Below are positions 1-9,575 of a stretch of 64,000 nt of DNA, one piece after another. Position 1 is the first letter of the stretch; every line of letters begins with the position of its first letter. Where the stretch lies: the NCBI GenBank assembly GCA_029204225.1, contig CM055100.1, forward strand, positions 49,835,083 through 49,899,082, written 5' to 3'. Origin of the DNA: Diphasiastrum complanatum. Taxonomy: Eukaryota > Streptophyta > Lycopodiopsida > Lycopodiales > Lycopodiaceae. Under the pieces are notes generated by a model. It was not told the origin of the DNA. It was given only the letters and a program-made list of their open reading frames with translations, and ran no database searches. The position numbers and the translations under genes were made by a program.

Positions 1-98
1 AGAAACAAAATCATTTGAACAGATGTACAAAATCCCCAAATTCGGGTAATTTTTTATTGTATACATATACCAATTTGTACAATTGATTGTATGGATTT

Positions 99-1470
99 TC
101 ATTGTTCTTCTACAATATCAATATCTGTTGGAAGATCCTTGCAGGGTGTTGTGTTTTCTTGTCTTTTTCGTATCTGCATAAAAGATAAGCAACTTGTTAA
201 TTTCTCTTTTCTCTAATAAAGTTAAATATATGATCATTGAATGATTTACATATCAGATTAAAATTTTACGAGCTTTCCATTGATAATGAATCTCAAGTGT
301 TCTGGTAGAATTTCCTTGTGCATTAAGACCAGCTCTTGTCTGATATAACTCAAGCCCAATGATCCTCCACTATAATTGTTGTTAGCATATCTTCATTGTT
401 GAAAATGTGGACTTCTTTTCGATCTGTGTGATCATCCATTTGAAGGTCTTGTGGCATCCATGTCCCACTTATTCGTTTCCATCTCTGGTAACTGAATGTA
501 AGACTAAGCATTTGTCTTGCAATGCAATAATGAAATATCATAGATGATTTCTTAATTCTACATTCAATATCTCCAACTGCCTTGCATTCCCAACCCACAT
601 CCATCAGATCTGAAAGAGTGTCATCTGGCACATCCTTACAAACAAATAATATTGGTAATCTACGAACATTTGCATTTGAAAAAAAATCTACAAATACATA
701 TAAGGATAGGAACCAACTTAATCTATTGACTTTTGATCCAGTGCTAGCTTTCATTGAGTTTTTCAAATCTAATAGTAATTTGCATCTAAAAGATTCTGAC
801 AGCATACTATCAGGTGCAAGCCATATCATCACTTTCGAAATGTGGCAGTGGTATATCTTCAAGCTTTTCGAAACCTCCATGCATATTTGGAATGTACTTG
901 GACTCATAGAAAAATATACCACTATCTGCAAGCTCCTTAGAAGTCCTTCCTCTGTATTGTAATTTTCCAATATCCGAATGAATCACATCCAATATACCTG
1001 CTAGGAATTGTGCTGACTCCCATTCGCTTATGCTGGATGGATATAAATATGCAAGAATGTGATACATATATGATAACTGATATGATTTCAACAAGTCTCA
1101 AAAGCATGAATGTTATAATATAGATCCCAAATTTTTTAAACTTACAATTACATTTTTGGCGATCATGAATATTGAAATCTTGTAGATATAGCTCCGAATG
1201 CATATAGACATGTTGAACCAAGACTTCTGAGATTGATTGCCCTCCTGGAGAAGTCCTAAAATCAAGGATCTTTGCTTTCCAATATGATTTGACTGTCATC
1301 TTTGTTCTCTTTTTTGGTCTAAACATGCCTTTTGAGAATGGATGCAGTAGAACCCATGAGTTTTTGATATATCTTGTTGGTTTCCAAAATCCGGCATCAT
1401 CTTTTTCATTGTGAAGAATCATTGATTCAATTTTAGATCTTGGTCTCCCAGCCATACCGATTGCTTCCAA
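99..1470 (-). pseudogene. multi-exon gene or gene relic, possible BAH-like domain
   Basis: Minus-strand coding pieces join at good splice sites. Exon 1 (1470-1146, alternative ATG at 1455, MAGRPRSK) ends at a GTAAGT donor. An intron of about 148 bases ends at CAG before 997, and the reading frame continues (CILDVIHSD). A second intron (269-174, GTAAAA...TTTTATGCAG) joins in phase to a last exon that ends at the TGA at 99-101. Residues YWKAKILDFR, VLVQHVY, DVIHSDIGK and GIFFYESKY fit the order of strands in a BAH (chromatin reader) domain, but this is a weak, by-eye resemblance. Frame changes near 810 and near 369 must be either further introns or frameshifts, which is why I list it as a possible pseudogene. 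The basic C-terminus (IRKRQ) has no assigned function. It lies directly beside a truncated copia element at 1612. Function unknown; a transposon-carried origin is not excluded. Confidence 0.4.
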
Positions 1471-1611
1471 GGTTTAGCGTCACATTCACAAATCTATGAA
1501 ATGCTAAATTGACTCAATGTTATATGATACTTATTCAATGTGAATGGATAACTGGACCACAGTAACAACATGTGGTAACTATGCTTACTGTCTAACTGTG
1601 ATGCATGTCAC

Positions 1612-1937
1612 ATATTCTTGGATTCATAAATCCCCTTTAAGGAGTTCCAAGCCTCCTTGGCCGAGGTATTTGAGGCAATTTCCTTAAGAAGTTTATTACT
1701 AACATTCATTTTTAGGCAATGTAATGCTAGTCTAGCTCTCTTTTTGTATGTTACTTGATCTTGTCCTCCTTGAAGCTCTTCTTCCTCACCAATGACAAGA
1801 TCATACAAGTCTTGGAGCACTAGAAGTGACTCCATTCTTACTTTCCAAGTTGAATAATCACTAGAATTTAGTCTCTCACTAGCCTCAAGAAGATAGGCTC
1901 CAATTGAACCCATTTTAATTAGTAACAAGTACAACAA
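1612..1937 (-). pseudogene. Ty1/copia family A gag, N-terminal fragment
   Basis: The fragment begins MGSIGAYLLEASERLN at about 1913 and keeps the copia gag features STWKVRMESLL and AKEAWNSLKGIYES (UBN2/DUF4219-type). It is nearly the same as the gag of the family A element at 11526-16634, which shows where it breaks: the frame stops after GIYESKN at about 1612, so the rest of gag and all of pol are missing. The untranslated leader, primer site and LTR follow at 1938-3099. The abrupt end next to the unrelated gene relic suggests a deletion or a recombination breakpoint. Gag would form the virus-like particle of the retrotransposon; this piece cannot. Confidence 0.85.
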
Positions 1938-2426
1938 ATGTACTATTCAAAGGCTCTCCCTTCTCTCTTTCTCAGAATTTAGCCACAAAGATACTCTCTT
2001 GAATCTCACAAAACTCAAGAAGCAAAATCTATTAATGATCTTAAACTCAAAAAGACTTGGGAAATTGAATTCTACACAATCTATTCAATTTAGAAGCTCG
2101 GATTTGATTCTTGGAAGTGCCAATGACAAACTTCTAACACCATTCCACATTAAATCTATAATGAGATCAATGGATTTTCACAATCACTAGTTTCATTCTT
2201 CACAAATTGTTTGAAGCTCAAATATTGAAAAATCACTTAGATTTGGTGAAAGTACAACCCCAGTAGCCTCTCACATGTGTGAGATGTACATCTGAACTTT
2301 ACACTCTTATTTGAACTTCTACTTCACAAGTAAACTATTGGTTAAGGTCGCCCTACTTCAAAATGATTCTAGCACCAATGCTTTTACCAAAATGATTTGG
2401 ATCATCATCAAAGCTCTTTGACTTGG

Positions 2427-2440
2427 CTCTAATACCATGT
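2427..2440 (-). other. primer binding site of copia family A
   Basis: On the minus strand the LTR end is followed by TGGTATTAGAGCC, the usual plant copia primer site complementary to initiator tRNA-Met with one change (C to T in TATC). It fixes the LTR boundary of this fragment at about 2441. Confidence 0.8.
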
Positions 2441-3095
2441 CAAATTTCAGAGAAAATGATCTATTTTGATCTACAAAAGATCACTAAGAGTGACTGGTAG
2501 CTTGCGATCTTGATTTACATCAAGACTAGCTTCCAATTCTAGCTTCTACTTGACAATTTTAGTGATTCCAAGCAAGAACAATAAAAAAAGGATGAACCAC
2601 GGCTTCACACGTGTGAAGTACTGTTATTGTACGGCCTGATAACATAGAATAAGTTTACTCATGAAATACTAAGCATTTATTCACAAAAAAGCTGCTAAAG
2701 AGAATGAAAACAACAAGATTGCTCCACAGACCAATGTTTCTCATCATTAGCTGAACAATAGATCCATCATGGATCAAGTACATTGATAATCTCTCTCTAA
2801 GCTGCATCCAGCACATGTGGGAAAGCTCATAGTACTCATCCATATCCACTTTGGATAAGATTTATCTAATTTGCCACATCATCCATTGGTGGTTTGTGTT
2901 GACCTTCTAGATTCCTACAATCTAGGATCTAACTCCTATAATTTAGGAGATTCCATATTTGACTCAAATAAAAACTAAATAAAATGGATCTGAATATTAC
3001 AAGTGTTATTTCACACGTGTGGATAGGTCCTCACACGTGTGGATCCACATAGATGTCAAACAAATTGCCTAAACTATGTGAAAATTGTTAAAATC

Positions 3096-3099
<4 letters not shown>
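2441..3099 (-). repeat. LTR of copia family A (5' LTR, minus)
   Basis: About 660 bases that match the LTRs at 15939-16634 and 52029-52809. They share the CACACGTGTG pairs, the block around TTTAGGAGATT and the inverted CTAGATTCCTAC/CTAGGATC segment. The minus-strand start (expected TGTTAG) has decayed and runs straight into the (GA)n tract at 3097. With the gag fragment this is the 5' end of a minus-strand element that lost its 3' part. Confidence 0.8.

Positions 3100-3175
<76 letters not shown>
3097..3175. repeat. (GA)n microsatellite
   Basis: Uninterrupted AG/GA dinucleotide repeat of about 39 units. It abuts the outer end of the family A LTR. Confidence 0.98.
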
Positions 3176-3177
<2 letters not shown>

Positions 3178-3344
3178 CAAGCATCTATCTCATTGTGGAT
3201 CGTAGGGTTAATTGATATAGTGTTAATTGTGTAGTGTTAATGCTTAGGATTAATGGACGTTAGAGTTAGATGTGGATCTTCCATACATGCTGAATTTTGA
3301 GATATGCTATCGCTCTCATGGGATCGAACCTATGCGAGACAACT
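3176..3344. other. short spacer without recognised content
   Basis: Contains short repeats of GTTAATTG-like words and a GGTTCGATCCC (minus strand, 3321-3331) that matches a pol III B box. No credible A box is nearby, so I do not call a tRNA or SINE. Confidence 0.4.
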
Positions 3345-4370
3345 AACTTTATCTCCTTGATGCTTGAGTGCTTGGATCTTGAGTTGAGGATAGGCTAGGA
3401 AATAAACCCGTTACAAGCACAGGCCCTATCAAAAGAGATCGATGAGAGAGTTTGTTTGAGGGAGGTCTCAAGAATGGAAGAAGAGGCTCTGGCAAGTTTG
3501 CCTTGATGGCGGATGAAAGAACGCGAACAAACAATGATATCTTCCAACAATGAAGAAATTCTAGCGGCAAGAATAGAACGGATATTCTTCTTCCAAATGA
3601 GAGAGTTATTCATGATAAAGACTGCGTGGCGTTTGAAAGAAATTGCAGGATAGAGTCTTAAGTGGAGGTTGACAGGAAGATGGTCCGAGAGAGGGAAGGA
3701 AGAAATAGGAGTGCAAGAAAGAATATTGGCCCATTCCCCTTTGTTAGAAAGATAGAATCTATCAAGTCTCGCCGAGGAAAAAAAGGGGGGGGAGGTGGGG
3801 GGGGGGGGGGGGGGGGGGTGGAAAATGACCATTGGACCAAGAGTGGAAGCGAGAGGAATTGGTAATAGTAAGAGCATCACAACAATTGAAGCCGTCCACC
3901 AAGCAATCCCAAGTCTGCCTCTTAGTGAAGGAAATCCAATTAGAACCATCAAGAGTGTGGAGATACATATTGAAATCTCCCGCAATGATCGAGGGACGGG
4001 TGTTGAACGGAGAAATAGCATTCTAAAGGTCAGCACGAGCAAGGGGAGAGTTAGGGGCATAAAGATTGATAATTTTGAAAGAAAAACCACATTTTTAAAT
4101 AGTGCAAAAATTGGCCCGGCCGCCAAGGAGAGAAAAGTGAGACGTCAACTTCCAATCTCTAGAAAAAAGGTTCACAAGTCCCCCACGAGTACCGTCAGCA
4201 GGAGTACATGAGTAGTTGAAGTTATGGGCAAACGATTTGGTTAAAACATCGAGGAGAAAACCATTGATTTTACAATGCCAAATGGAGGAGAGATAGTGTA
4301 GAAGCAAAGTACGGTGAATAGGGGAATTAAGCCCTCTAACGTTCCAAATAATAATATTCATGAGCAATAA
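3345..4370 (-). pseudogene. LINE endonuclease region, broken
   Basis: Minus-strand frames give the start of a plant L1-type ORF2: MNIIIWNVRGLNSP at about 4358 (the WNVRGLN motif of the APE-like endonuclease), then GGLVNLFSRDW. After a frame change come a GDFN-like stretch (MYLHTLDGSNWI, about 3968) and RLDRFYLS...LSDHLPVNLHL, the conserved C-terminal SDHxP motif of the nuclease, at about 3650-3780. A run of G/C inserted at 3785-3818 breaks the reading between the last two parts. Downstream sequence reads on to about 3395 and then stops before any reverse transcriptase. The endonuclease would nick target DNA for target-primed reverse transcription; this copy is dead. Confidence 0.8.
3785..3818. 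repeat. poly(G) tract inside LINE
   Basis: Eight G, then AGGT, then 22 G. It makes the proline runs seen in minus-strand translations of this place, which are artefacts. Long poly(G) is rare in plant DNA and is G-quadruplex-prone. Confidence 0.95.
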
Positions 4371-6000
4371 TCAGAAGAAAGTAGTAAAGCATGTATGCTA
4401 AGAGTGCAAAACAGAAGACAAAGAAGAGACCTTGTAGAAAGTTCTAACACTGCACACGAGCTATTCAAACTCTTCTCGTGTTTCTCTTGCTTTGGCACGA
4501 GCTAGCGCTTTAAGCGAGCTTCGGGTGGCAACTTTGCAGATTTGGTTTCTTTGGGGGGGCACCACACTTGAACTGTTGGAGAAGCAATCATAAGGCTCTC
4601 ATGTGAAAGGTCATCTAAAGGGTTGAGTAGTCTTTGTCCTTGTTGTCTTCCCGGCCAAGTGAATCTGCTTTGAAATTGCTAGGAGCTGAGTCAGACAAGG
4701 CGCTGTCAAGGGGGCTGCTGGACAACAAAATCTCTTTGACTGTCTGTCCTCTTGAATCATGCATCTTTCCCATTACAGTTTTCTGCTAAGACTTTCGAAT
4801 TAGATGTGCGTTAGGGAAATGTTCTATGAAATCTACCGCTGAATCGTTCTGCAGTTCTAGAGCTCCTGGGTAGTTTTTGTCTTTATTCAAGAAGGCAGCC
4901 TGAGTTTTCTCAGGATATCGTTTATGCAGGAATGTCTTTCTGGAAAGCTTCGAGAGAGAGTCTTTTCTGCGAGGGGACATCTGTTTGATAGCTGAAAAAT
5001 CAGCATTTGTGGCCTCGCTGCCTTTGTTTATTCCACTGTTGGGTAAGTCCTCATCGATGTCCATCATGCTGCTTTGTAAGTCCATTGTTAGCTTCTCTGT
5101 GACAAGATTTCTCATATCATTTTGTTCTGCTGCTCCACCGAGGGTTTGTTTGCCCTTTCAAATGTTCTGATTCTCATTCAGCATTCCAGCTGCATCGGGA
5201 GCTCTACTTTTTTCTGTGTCCAAAGCAACAATAGCGTGATTCATCAAAACAGAGGGGTAGTTTGTTCGTAGGTTGCTCGCTGGTTCATCTTTGTTTGCTA
5301 TCTCTGTTTGACCATAGTCTTCATCTAACGTTTCAGTGTTGTAGAATCATAGAGTAGATGTTCAACAGCATCTAGAGTAGATAAGAAACAATGTTCTCGT
5401 AGGGTATTCGCTGTGGTCCATCGTCACCTATTTGCAATTTCTATCTCACCATTGGGTTATGATTGGCATACTGAAACAAGGACCGTTTGTTCTTAGTTGT
5501 TCCGTTGTGTGGATGTCTAGTTTTCAGACTGTTCCTCTGCTCCAATTACATCATCCCATCCGAGGAGGATAGTTGCTTATCATTCTGAGCGTGTTCCATA
5601 GATTCAGAACAATCTATAATGGCTCCAGGTGTCGCTAGCAGGGAATTCAAGTTTGAATCTATTGGGTTCCTTCCTAGAGAACATTTTCAAATTCTTGTCG
5701 TTTGAGGGAGAGGGCACCTCATTAGGTACGTTGGGAGCCTGTGTCTCAGGTCTTGCCCAGCTAGTGAAATCTCCAGAGTATCATCCTTTTTTGCAACTTC
5801 CTTTCTGCTAAGCATTTCCTGACCATTCATTAAACTTTCGTGTTCTTCCAGTAGCTTCGATTCAATCCTCCCATTGCAAGCAGAAGACTCTGAGAAATGA
5901 GAAGATTTTGAGCTCTCTCCTGAGTAAAGCCCAAAACTCTTAAGCTGAACTAAGGAGGGGCTTTCCAGATCCGACGTGCAAAGAAGTTGAGCGAAGTGCC
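4371..6000 (-). pseudogene. probable LINE ORF1 / inter-ORF region
   Basis: Upstream of the endonuclease start, on the same strand, are open stretches with polar, serine- and lysine-rich sequence (109 residues at 5115-4786 and about 100 residues within 6115-5687) separated by stops. No zinc knuckle (CCHC) or RNA-recognition motif is visible. The position fits the ORF1 C-terminal part or the linker to ORF2 of a plant L1. The assignment rests on position, not on a motif. Confidence 0.35.
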
Positions 6001-6046
6001 CATCACTTAAATCAGTCTTGCAATAATCACTATATGGGAGGGGGGG

Positions 6047-6157
6047 GGAAGGTCCTGCTCCGAGGCCCTTTCGCCCTGGAAGACTGTGCGCCCAAGGGCG
6101 GAGGCCCGAGGGCACACAGTCTTCCGTGGACGGAAGGGCCGAGGAGCCGGCCCTTCC
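6047..6157. repeat. long GC-rich inverted repeat (hairpin)
   Basis: GGAAGACTGTGCGCCC (6078-6093) is the near-exact reverse complement of GGGCACACAGTCTTCC (6110-6125). The outer arms 6047-6077 and 6126-6157 (GGAAGG.CC.GCTCC and its complement) extend the pairing, so about 110 bases can form one hairpin. It is far richer in GC than its surroundings. Confidence 0.85.
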
Positions 6158-6210
6158 CTGCCGTGAATTTCGTTTTTACATTTTTTTTTTTGACGTAATT
6201 TTTTTTTTAC

Positions 6211-6290
6211 ACGCACCTTCCGGGCGGAAGGTGCATGTAAAAAACGTAAATTTTTTTACGTGCACCTTCCGGTGTCCAGAAGGTGCATGT
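6211..6290. repeat. two tandem GCACCTTCC hairpins in poly(T/A)
   Basis: CGCACCTTCCGGGCGGAAGGTGC (two halves at 6212-6235) and GTGCACCTTCC...AGAAGGTGCATG (6260-6290) are each self-complementary. They are separated by T- and A-runs with the word ACGTAAATT. They look like two copies of one foldback unit. Confidence 0.85.
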
Positions 6291-6632
6291 AAAAAAAAAA
6301 TTTTGCCCCACAGATTACGTTCTGTGAGGCATCACCTTTGTAAAAATTTAAAAACTGATTTTACGAACGATCGAAAATGAGAGCTAGGAGGGGAAGCAGC
6401 ATCAAAGAAAGAACTTTCCAACTAGCCAGAATAAGGAGAATCACCAAAAGCGTTCTTAAGGGGGCTGAAGAGGGCAATCGAGTAGGCTTTTTCCTATTAA
6501 CAACTAGCTAAAACTCATCAGTAGATGGAAAGTAGATGGAAGGAAAGAAACACTCTGAGAGGAGCATCTAGAAAGGTTAATATAGGTTTTGCAAAAGAGA
6601 GGCAAGGAGTCGAAGAGAACGGGCCTTGGCAT
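6291..6632. other. unassigned stretch
   Basis: AT-rich to mixed sequence without a convincing frame, repeat end or splice signal. Confidence 0.4.
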
Positions 6633-6712
6633 TTTGCGAGTTTTGCGAGTTTCTTTCCTGCCACCATTCAACAAAAAGATAGCACATGGTGTGCCACCCT
6701 TTTTATGTGTAG
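6633..6712. repeat. dispersed repeat with GCGAGTTTT tandem core
   Basis: TTTTGCGAGTTTTGCGAGTT followed by a block ending in CACATGGTGTGC. The same block occurs at 21477-21560, and the core alone at 40005-40040. Confidence 0.7.
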
Positions 6713-6744
6713 CGCAGGTACCCCAAAGGGAGCCGGGAACCGCG

Positions 6745-7345
6745 ACTCAGCTTCCCAGCCTTCAACTCTTGCCGTCCAAACCGACTTGACATACATGCAG
6801 CCAACTCGCCAACAACGATAAGACTTAACCAACTTGAAGTTCCGAAACCAACATTGAGATCCAACCTGGCGCCATGCCAGATCGGGGGTCTCGATGTGGG
6901 TGACTTCCCTCCAACTAAGCCGCCCGACATACATCAAACTTAACCAACTCGAAGCTTCGTTACAAACGAGTAACATTCATTCCAAGCAAGCGGTCTGACT
7001 TACATCAGACTTAACCAACTGAAAGCTTCGTCACGAGCGCTGGAAGCCAACTTGGCGCCACGCCAGACTGGATTGCCATAAACAGGTAACTTCCACCCAA
7101 GCAAGCCATCCAACTCAGCTGACAGGTTAGAGCCCGTTCCCCAAGAGCTTAACTCATTCACGTTCATGCAAGGAACACTCAGAACCACAAGTCGCGACAG
7201 ATATGAAGACAACCAGTTCGTGGACTAAATAGTCCCGACAGCATACCGTTGGCGCCATGGACCGAATGGTCCCGACGACATACCGCTGGCGTCCCGGGAT
7301 ATGACCCTCAGCTATGTGCCAGATCAAAAAGTTTGAAGCGGCCTT
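6745..7345. repeat. diverged tandem-repeat block (ACTTAACCAACT / TGGCGCCA)
   Basis: The phrase ACTTAACCAACT.GAAG recurs at about 6826, 6945 and 7009, each time near CATACATCA or ACATCAGAC. CTTGGCGCCA or CTGGCGCCA recurs at about 6869 and 7053, and a GTCCCGAC..CATACCG.TGGCG unit is repeated at 7231-7290. The units are diverged and irregularly spaced. The block is GC-richer than its flanks. It may be the U3 region of an unclassified LTR or TRIM; no element ends could be fixed. Confidence 0.55.
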
Positions 7346-7925
7346 ACAACTGGCGCTTTTACCGAACACTGAAACCTAGAAGGTAATCAGAGTCAGTTTG
7401 AGAAAATCCCACTTTATTAATAAATCTGAGAAGGTTACATTTCAAGTGTGTGACCGACCCTAGTCTCTGGGGCGCTGGAATGCCAAGGCGGGCGCCAGGA
7501 CAACATTCCAGCAAGGGAGGCTGAGACTTGGTTGGAGCTCGTCCTGAGTCGCAACCCGCACTCCCCTATAGTATTGGTGGGATTCGCCACCTCCCCTCAT
7601 ACCAAGTGCTCTGTCCAGGCTGGTAAAGCACCGTTTTCTCTCTCTAGGATTTTCTCTCTCTAGAATTTATTGATCCCCAGGCTTCCTTTAATCATGCCTA
7701 GATCATGTGAGGTGATTGCACATCGATCTGAGCTCTCTGGACTTCGCTAGAACCAATCAAAGATTTTCAGCCATAGGAGCTTGGTGCCGGCTAGATTCTG
7801 GTCACAGTGGCGTCGGGAGCAGCATGGGCGCTGCTGGCGCCGAGGACAATACTGGCGCCGGAAGTAAGGCTTGTAAAGGTAACTTTACAACATTATGCTA
7901 CTATTTCTATGTTTATTATTAAGAA
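7346..7925 (+). other. possible LTR / leader of an unclassified element
   Basis: Contains TTTATTAATAAAT, two TCTCTCTCTAGGATTT-type repeats (about 7638-7665), and after 7788 a TTGGTGCCGGC stretch resembling a primer binding site, followed by GTGGCGTCGGGAGCAGC and two GGCGCCG words. I could not find a matching second LTR or any gag frame, so this is only a suggestion. Confidence 0.25.
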
Positions 7926-7959
7926 TGTGGTTTGTCACATAGTTAAAGATCCCACTAAG

Positions 7960-8170
7960 TAAAAAAAATGTGGGTTTTTTTTTTGCAGCCAACCTAGATA
8001 GCATGCCGACGTGCTAAGCGGCACACCGGAAATTTTATTTTATTTATTTATTTATTTATTTTGTGCAGCCAATCCAGATAGCAAATCGGTTGGCTGCAAA
8101 AAAAAAAAATTCATTCATTTAGCACGTCGGTGTGCTATCTTGGTTGGTTGAAAAAAAAAATCTCATTTCA
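7960..8170. repeat. small foldback / MITE-like element
   Basis: GCAGCCAACCTAGATAGCA followed by TGCCGACGTGCTAA (7986-8020) is mirrored by TTAGCACGTCGGTGTGCTA TCTTGGTTGG at 8118-8152. An inner hairpin GCAGCCAA...TTGGCTGC lies at 8064-8100, next to a (TTTA)n run at 8037-8060. It sits just before the family C reverse transcriptase piece. Confidence 0.65.
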
Positions 8171-8299
8171 TATAGCACGCCGGCGTGTTGTCTTTAAAGG
8201 CTATAAAAATGTTTTTTAGTTGTTTTACTTATAATGTCGGCTTACTATGTTGGGAGGTTTAAAGAAATATTCCAAAATAATGTTTTTACTCAAAATTTG

Positions 8300-9068
8300 G
8301 TTCTCAAATACATATCAACGACGAATCCGAAGATGATGATGTTGTAGTTCAGCAACTACACTATGATGAAAACGATCAACTTTCTCTATTTTCCAAAAGA
8401 AGATCAAGAGCTAGAGCCAGATTTCGATCTCTGAAAAGAAGCTATGGATAAAGAGTATTCATCTCTTATCAAGGACCAGACATGGAAAAATTACTTGCTA
8501 ATAGAAACGTAGTTGATTGCAAATGGATTTTCAAAATCAAGTACAAAGCAGACGGAAGCATCGACAGAAGAAAAGCCCGACTTGTTGCCAGAGAATTTTC
8601 TCAGGTATACAAACGTCGATTACATTGAGACTTTCAGTCCAGTAGTCAAGCATTCTTCTATTCGATTTTTATTATCGTTTGTTGCTGTTGCAAATTTGGA
8701 AATACATGAAATGGATGTACATACAACATATCTCAATGGAGTTATTGAAGAAGACATTTACATGGTGCAACCTGAAGGTTATATTATCGAGGGTAACTAC
8801 AACGTATGTAAATTCCATAAGGCACTTTATGGCTTGAAGCAATTTGCTCGAGCATGGTTTCAAAGGATCAAGACTTTCCTTAGTGATCACGGCTACACAC
8901 CTAACACTTCAGATTCGAATGTTTACTTCAAGACAGTGCAACAATCTTTTATCATTATCACTTTGTATGTGGGTGACACATTGCTCTTTAGGAACAGTAT
9001 CGATCTAATAAAAGAAGACAAGTCAATGCTATCTTTTGAATTCGACATGACCAATCTGGGCAAAGCTC
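8300..9068 (+). pseudogene. Ty1/copia family C reverse transcriptase fragment
   Basis: Plus-strand frames read VVDCKWIFKIKYKADGSI (about 8511), then IETFSPVVKHSSIRF, EMDVHTTYLNG (the DV.TA.LNG block, catalytic Asp region), QPEGY, KALYGLKQ.ARAWF and LYVGDTLLF, where copia has YVDD. The catalytic YVDD is thus changed to YVGD, and there is a frameshift near 8600. After TNLGKAQ the frame fuses directly to the inside of the family C LTR at about 9069, so the last part of the enzyme and RNase H are missing. The intact enzyme would copy element RNA to cDNA in the particle. Confidence 0.85.
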
Positions 9069-9575
9069 AACATTCTAGTTCAGTTCTTTAGAGTTGATTA
9101 GAGATTGCTATTGCGCTTACTGCTTATCAATAGTTGCGTTTAATTCAGACTTTTATTTAGTCACTCAGAAATAGTTTAGAGTACGTGGCTTCGATCCGCA
9201 AATTTCTTGTACTCATTTACTTTTGTTTCATTTCATACTGAATCAATACTATCTTTTATTGCGTTCAGGTTTGTCTCAAAATGTATGCGTTTCTGTAATT
9301 CTTCACGACAAATTATTTGTCTGATAATTCAATGCTTTAAATATTTGGCTACGTCATTGTAGTACTAATGATTTCAAAGTTAGTTACTATAAGATTGAAC
9401 GTGATTTTAATCGCTATTGTTTTGTTCAAAATTGATAGGCGTAGTCGTGCATGAAGAAAGAGAAAGATAGTTTATTCCACTGCGCACGATAAGTTTTCTT
9501 TCTTCTCGTTCGAATTCTTTTTATTCAATTCTTTTAGACCTATCTTTTACACACCTCTTTCCAATAAATTTGAGT
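9069..9575 (+). repeat. LTR of copia family C, partial (plus)
   Basis: Matches the reverse complement of about 23390-23900 nearly base for base in long blocks (GTTGATTAGAGATTGCTATT, GACCTATCTTTTACACACC). It lacks the first part of the LTR and has a small deletion near its end (about 9557). Confidence 0.85.

Noticed and set aside
3321-3331. tRNA or SINE (GGTTCGATCCC B box, minus strand)
   Set aside because: No A box or cloverleaf can be formed around it.
3658-3968. Proline- or glycine-rich frames at the poly(G) tract
   Set aside because: Produced by the poly(G) run inserted in a LINE endonuclease pseudogene.
7346-7925. Firm call of a gypsy LTR with primer site TTGGTGCCGGC
   Set aside because: No matching second LTR and no gag follow; kept only as a low-confidence feature.
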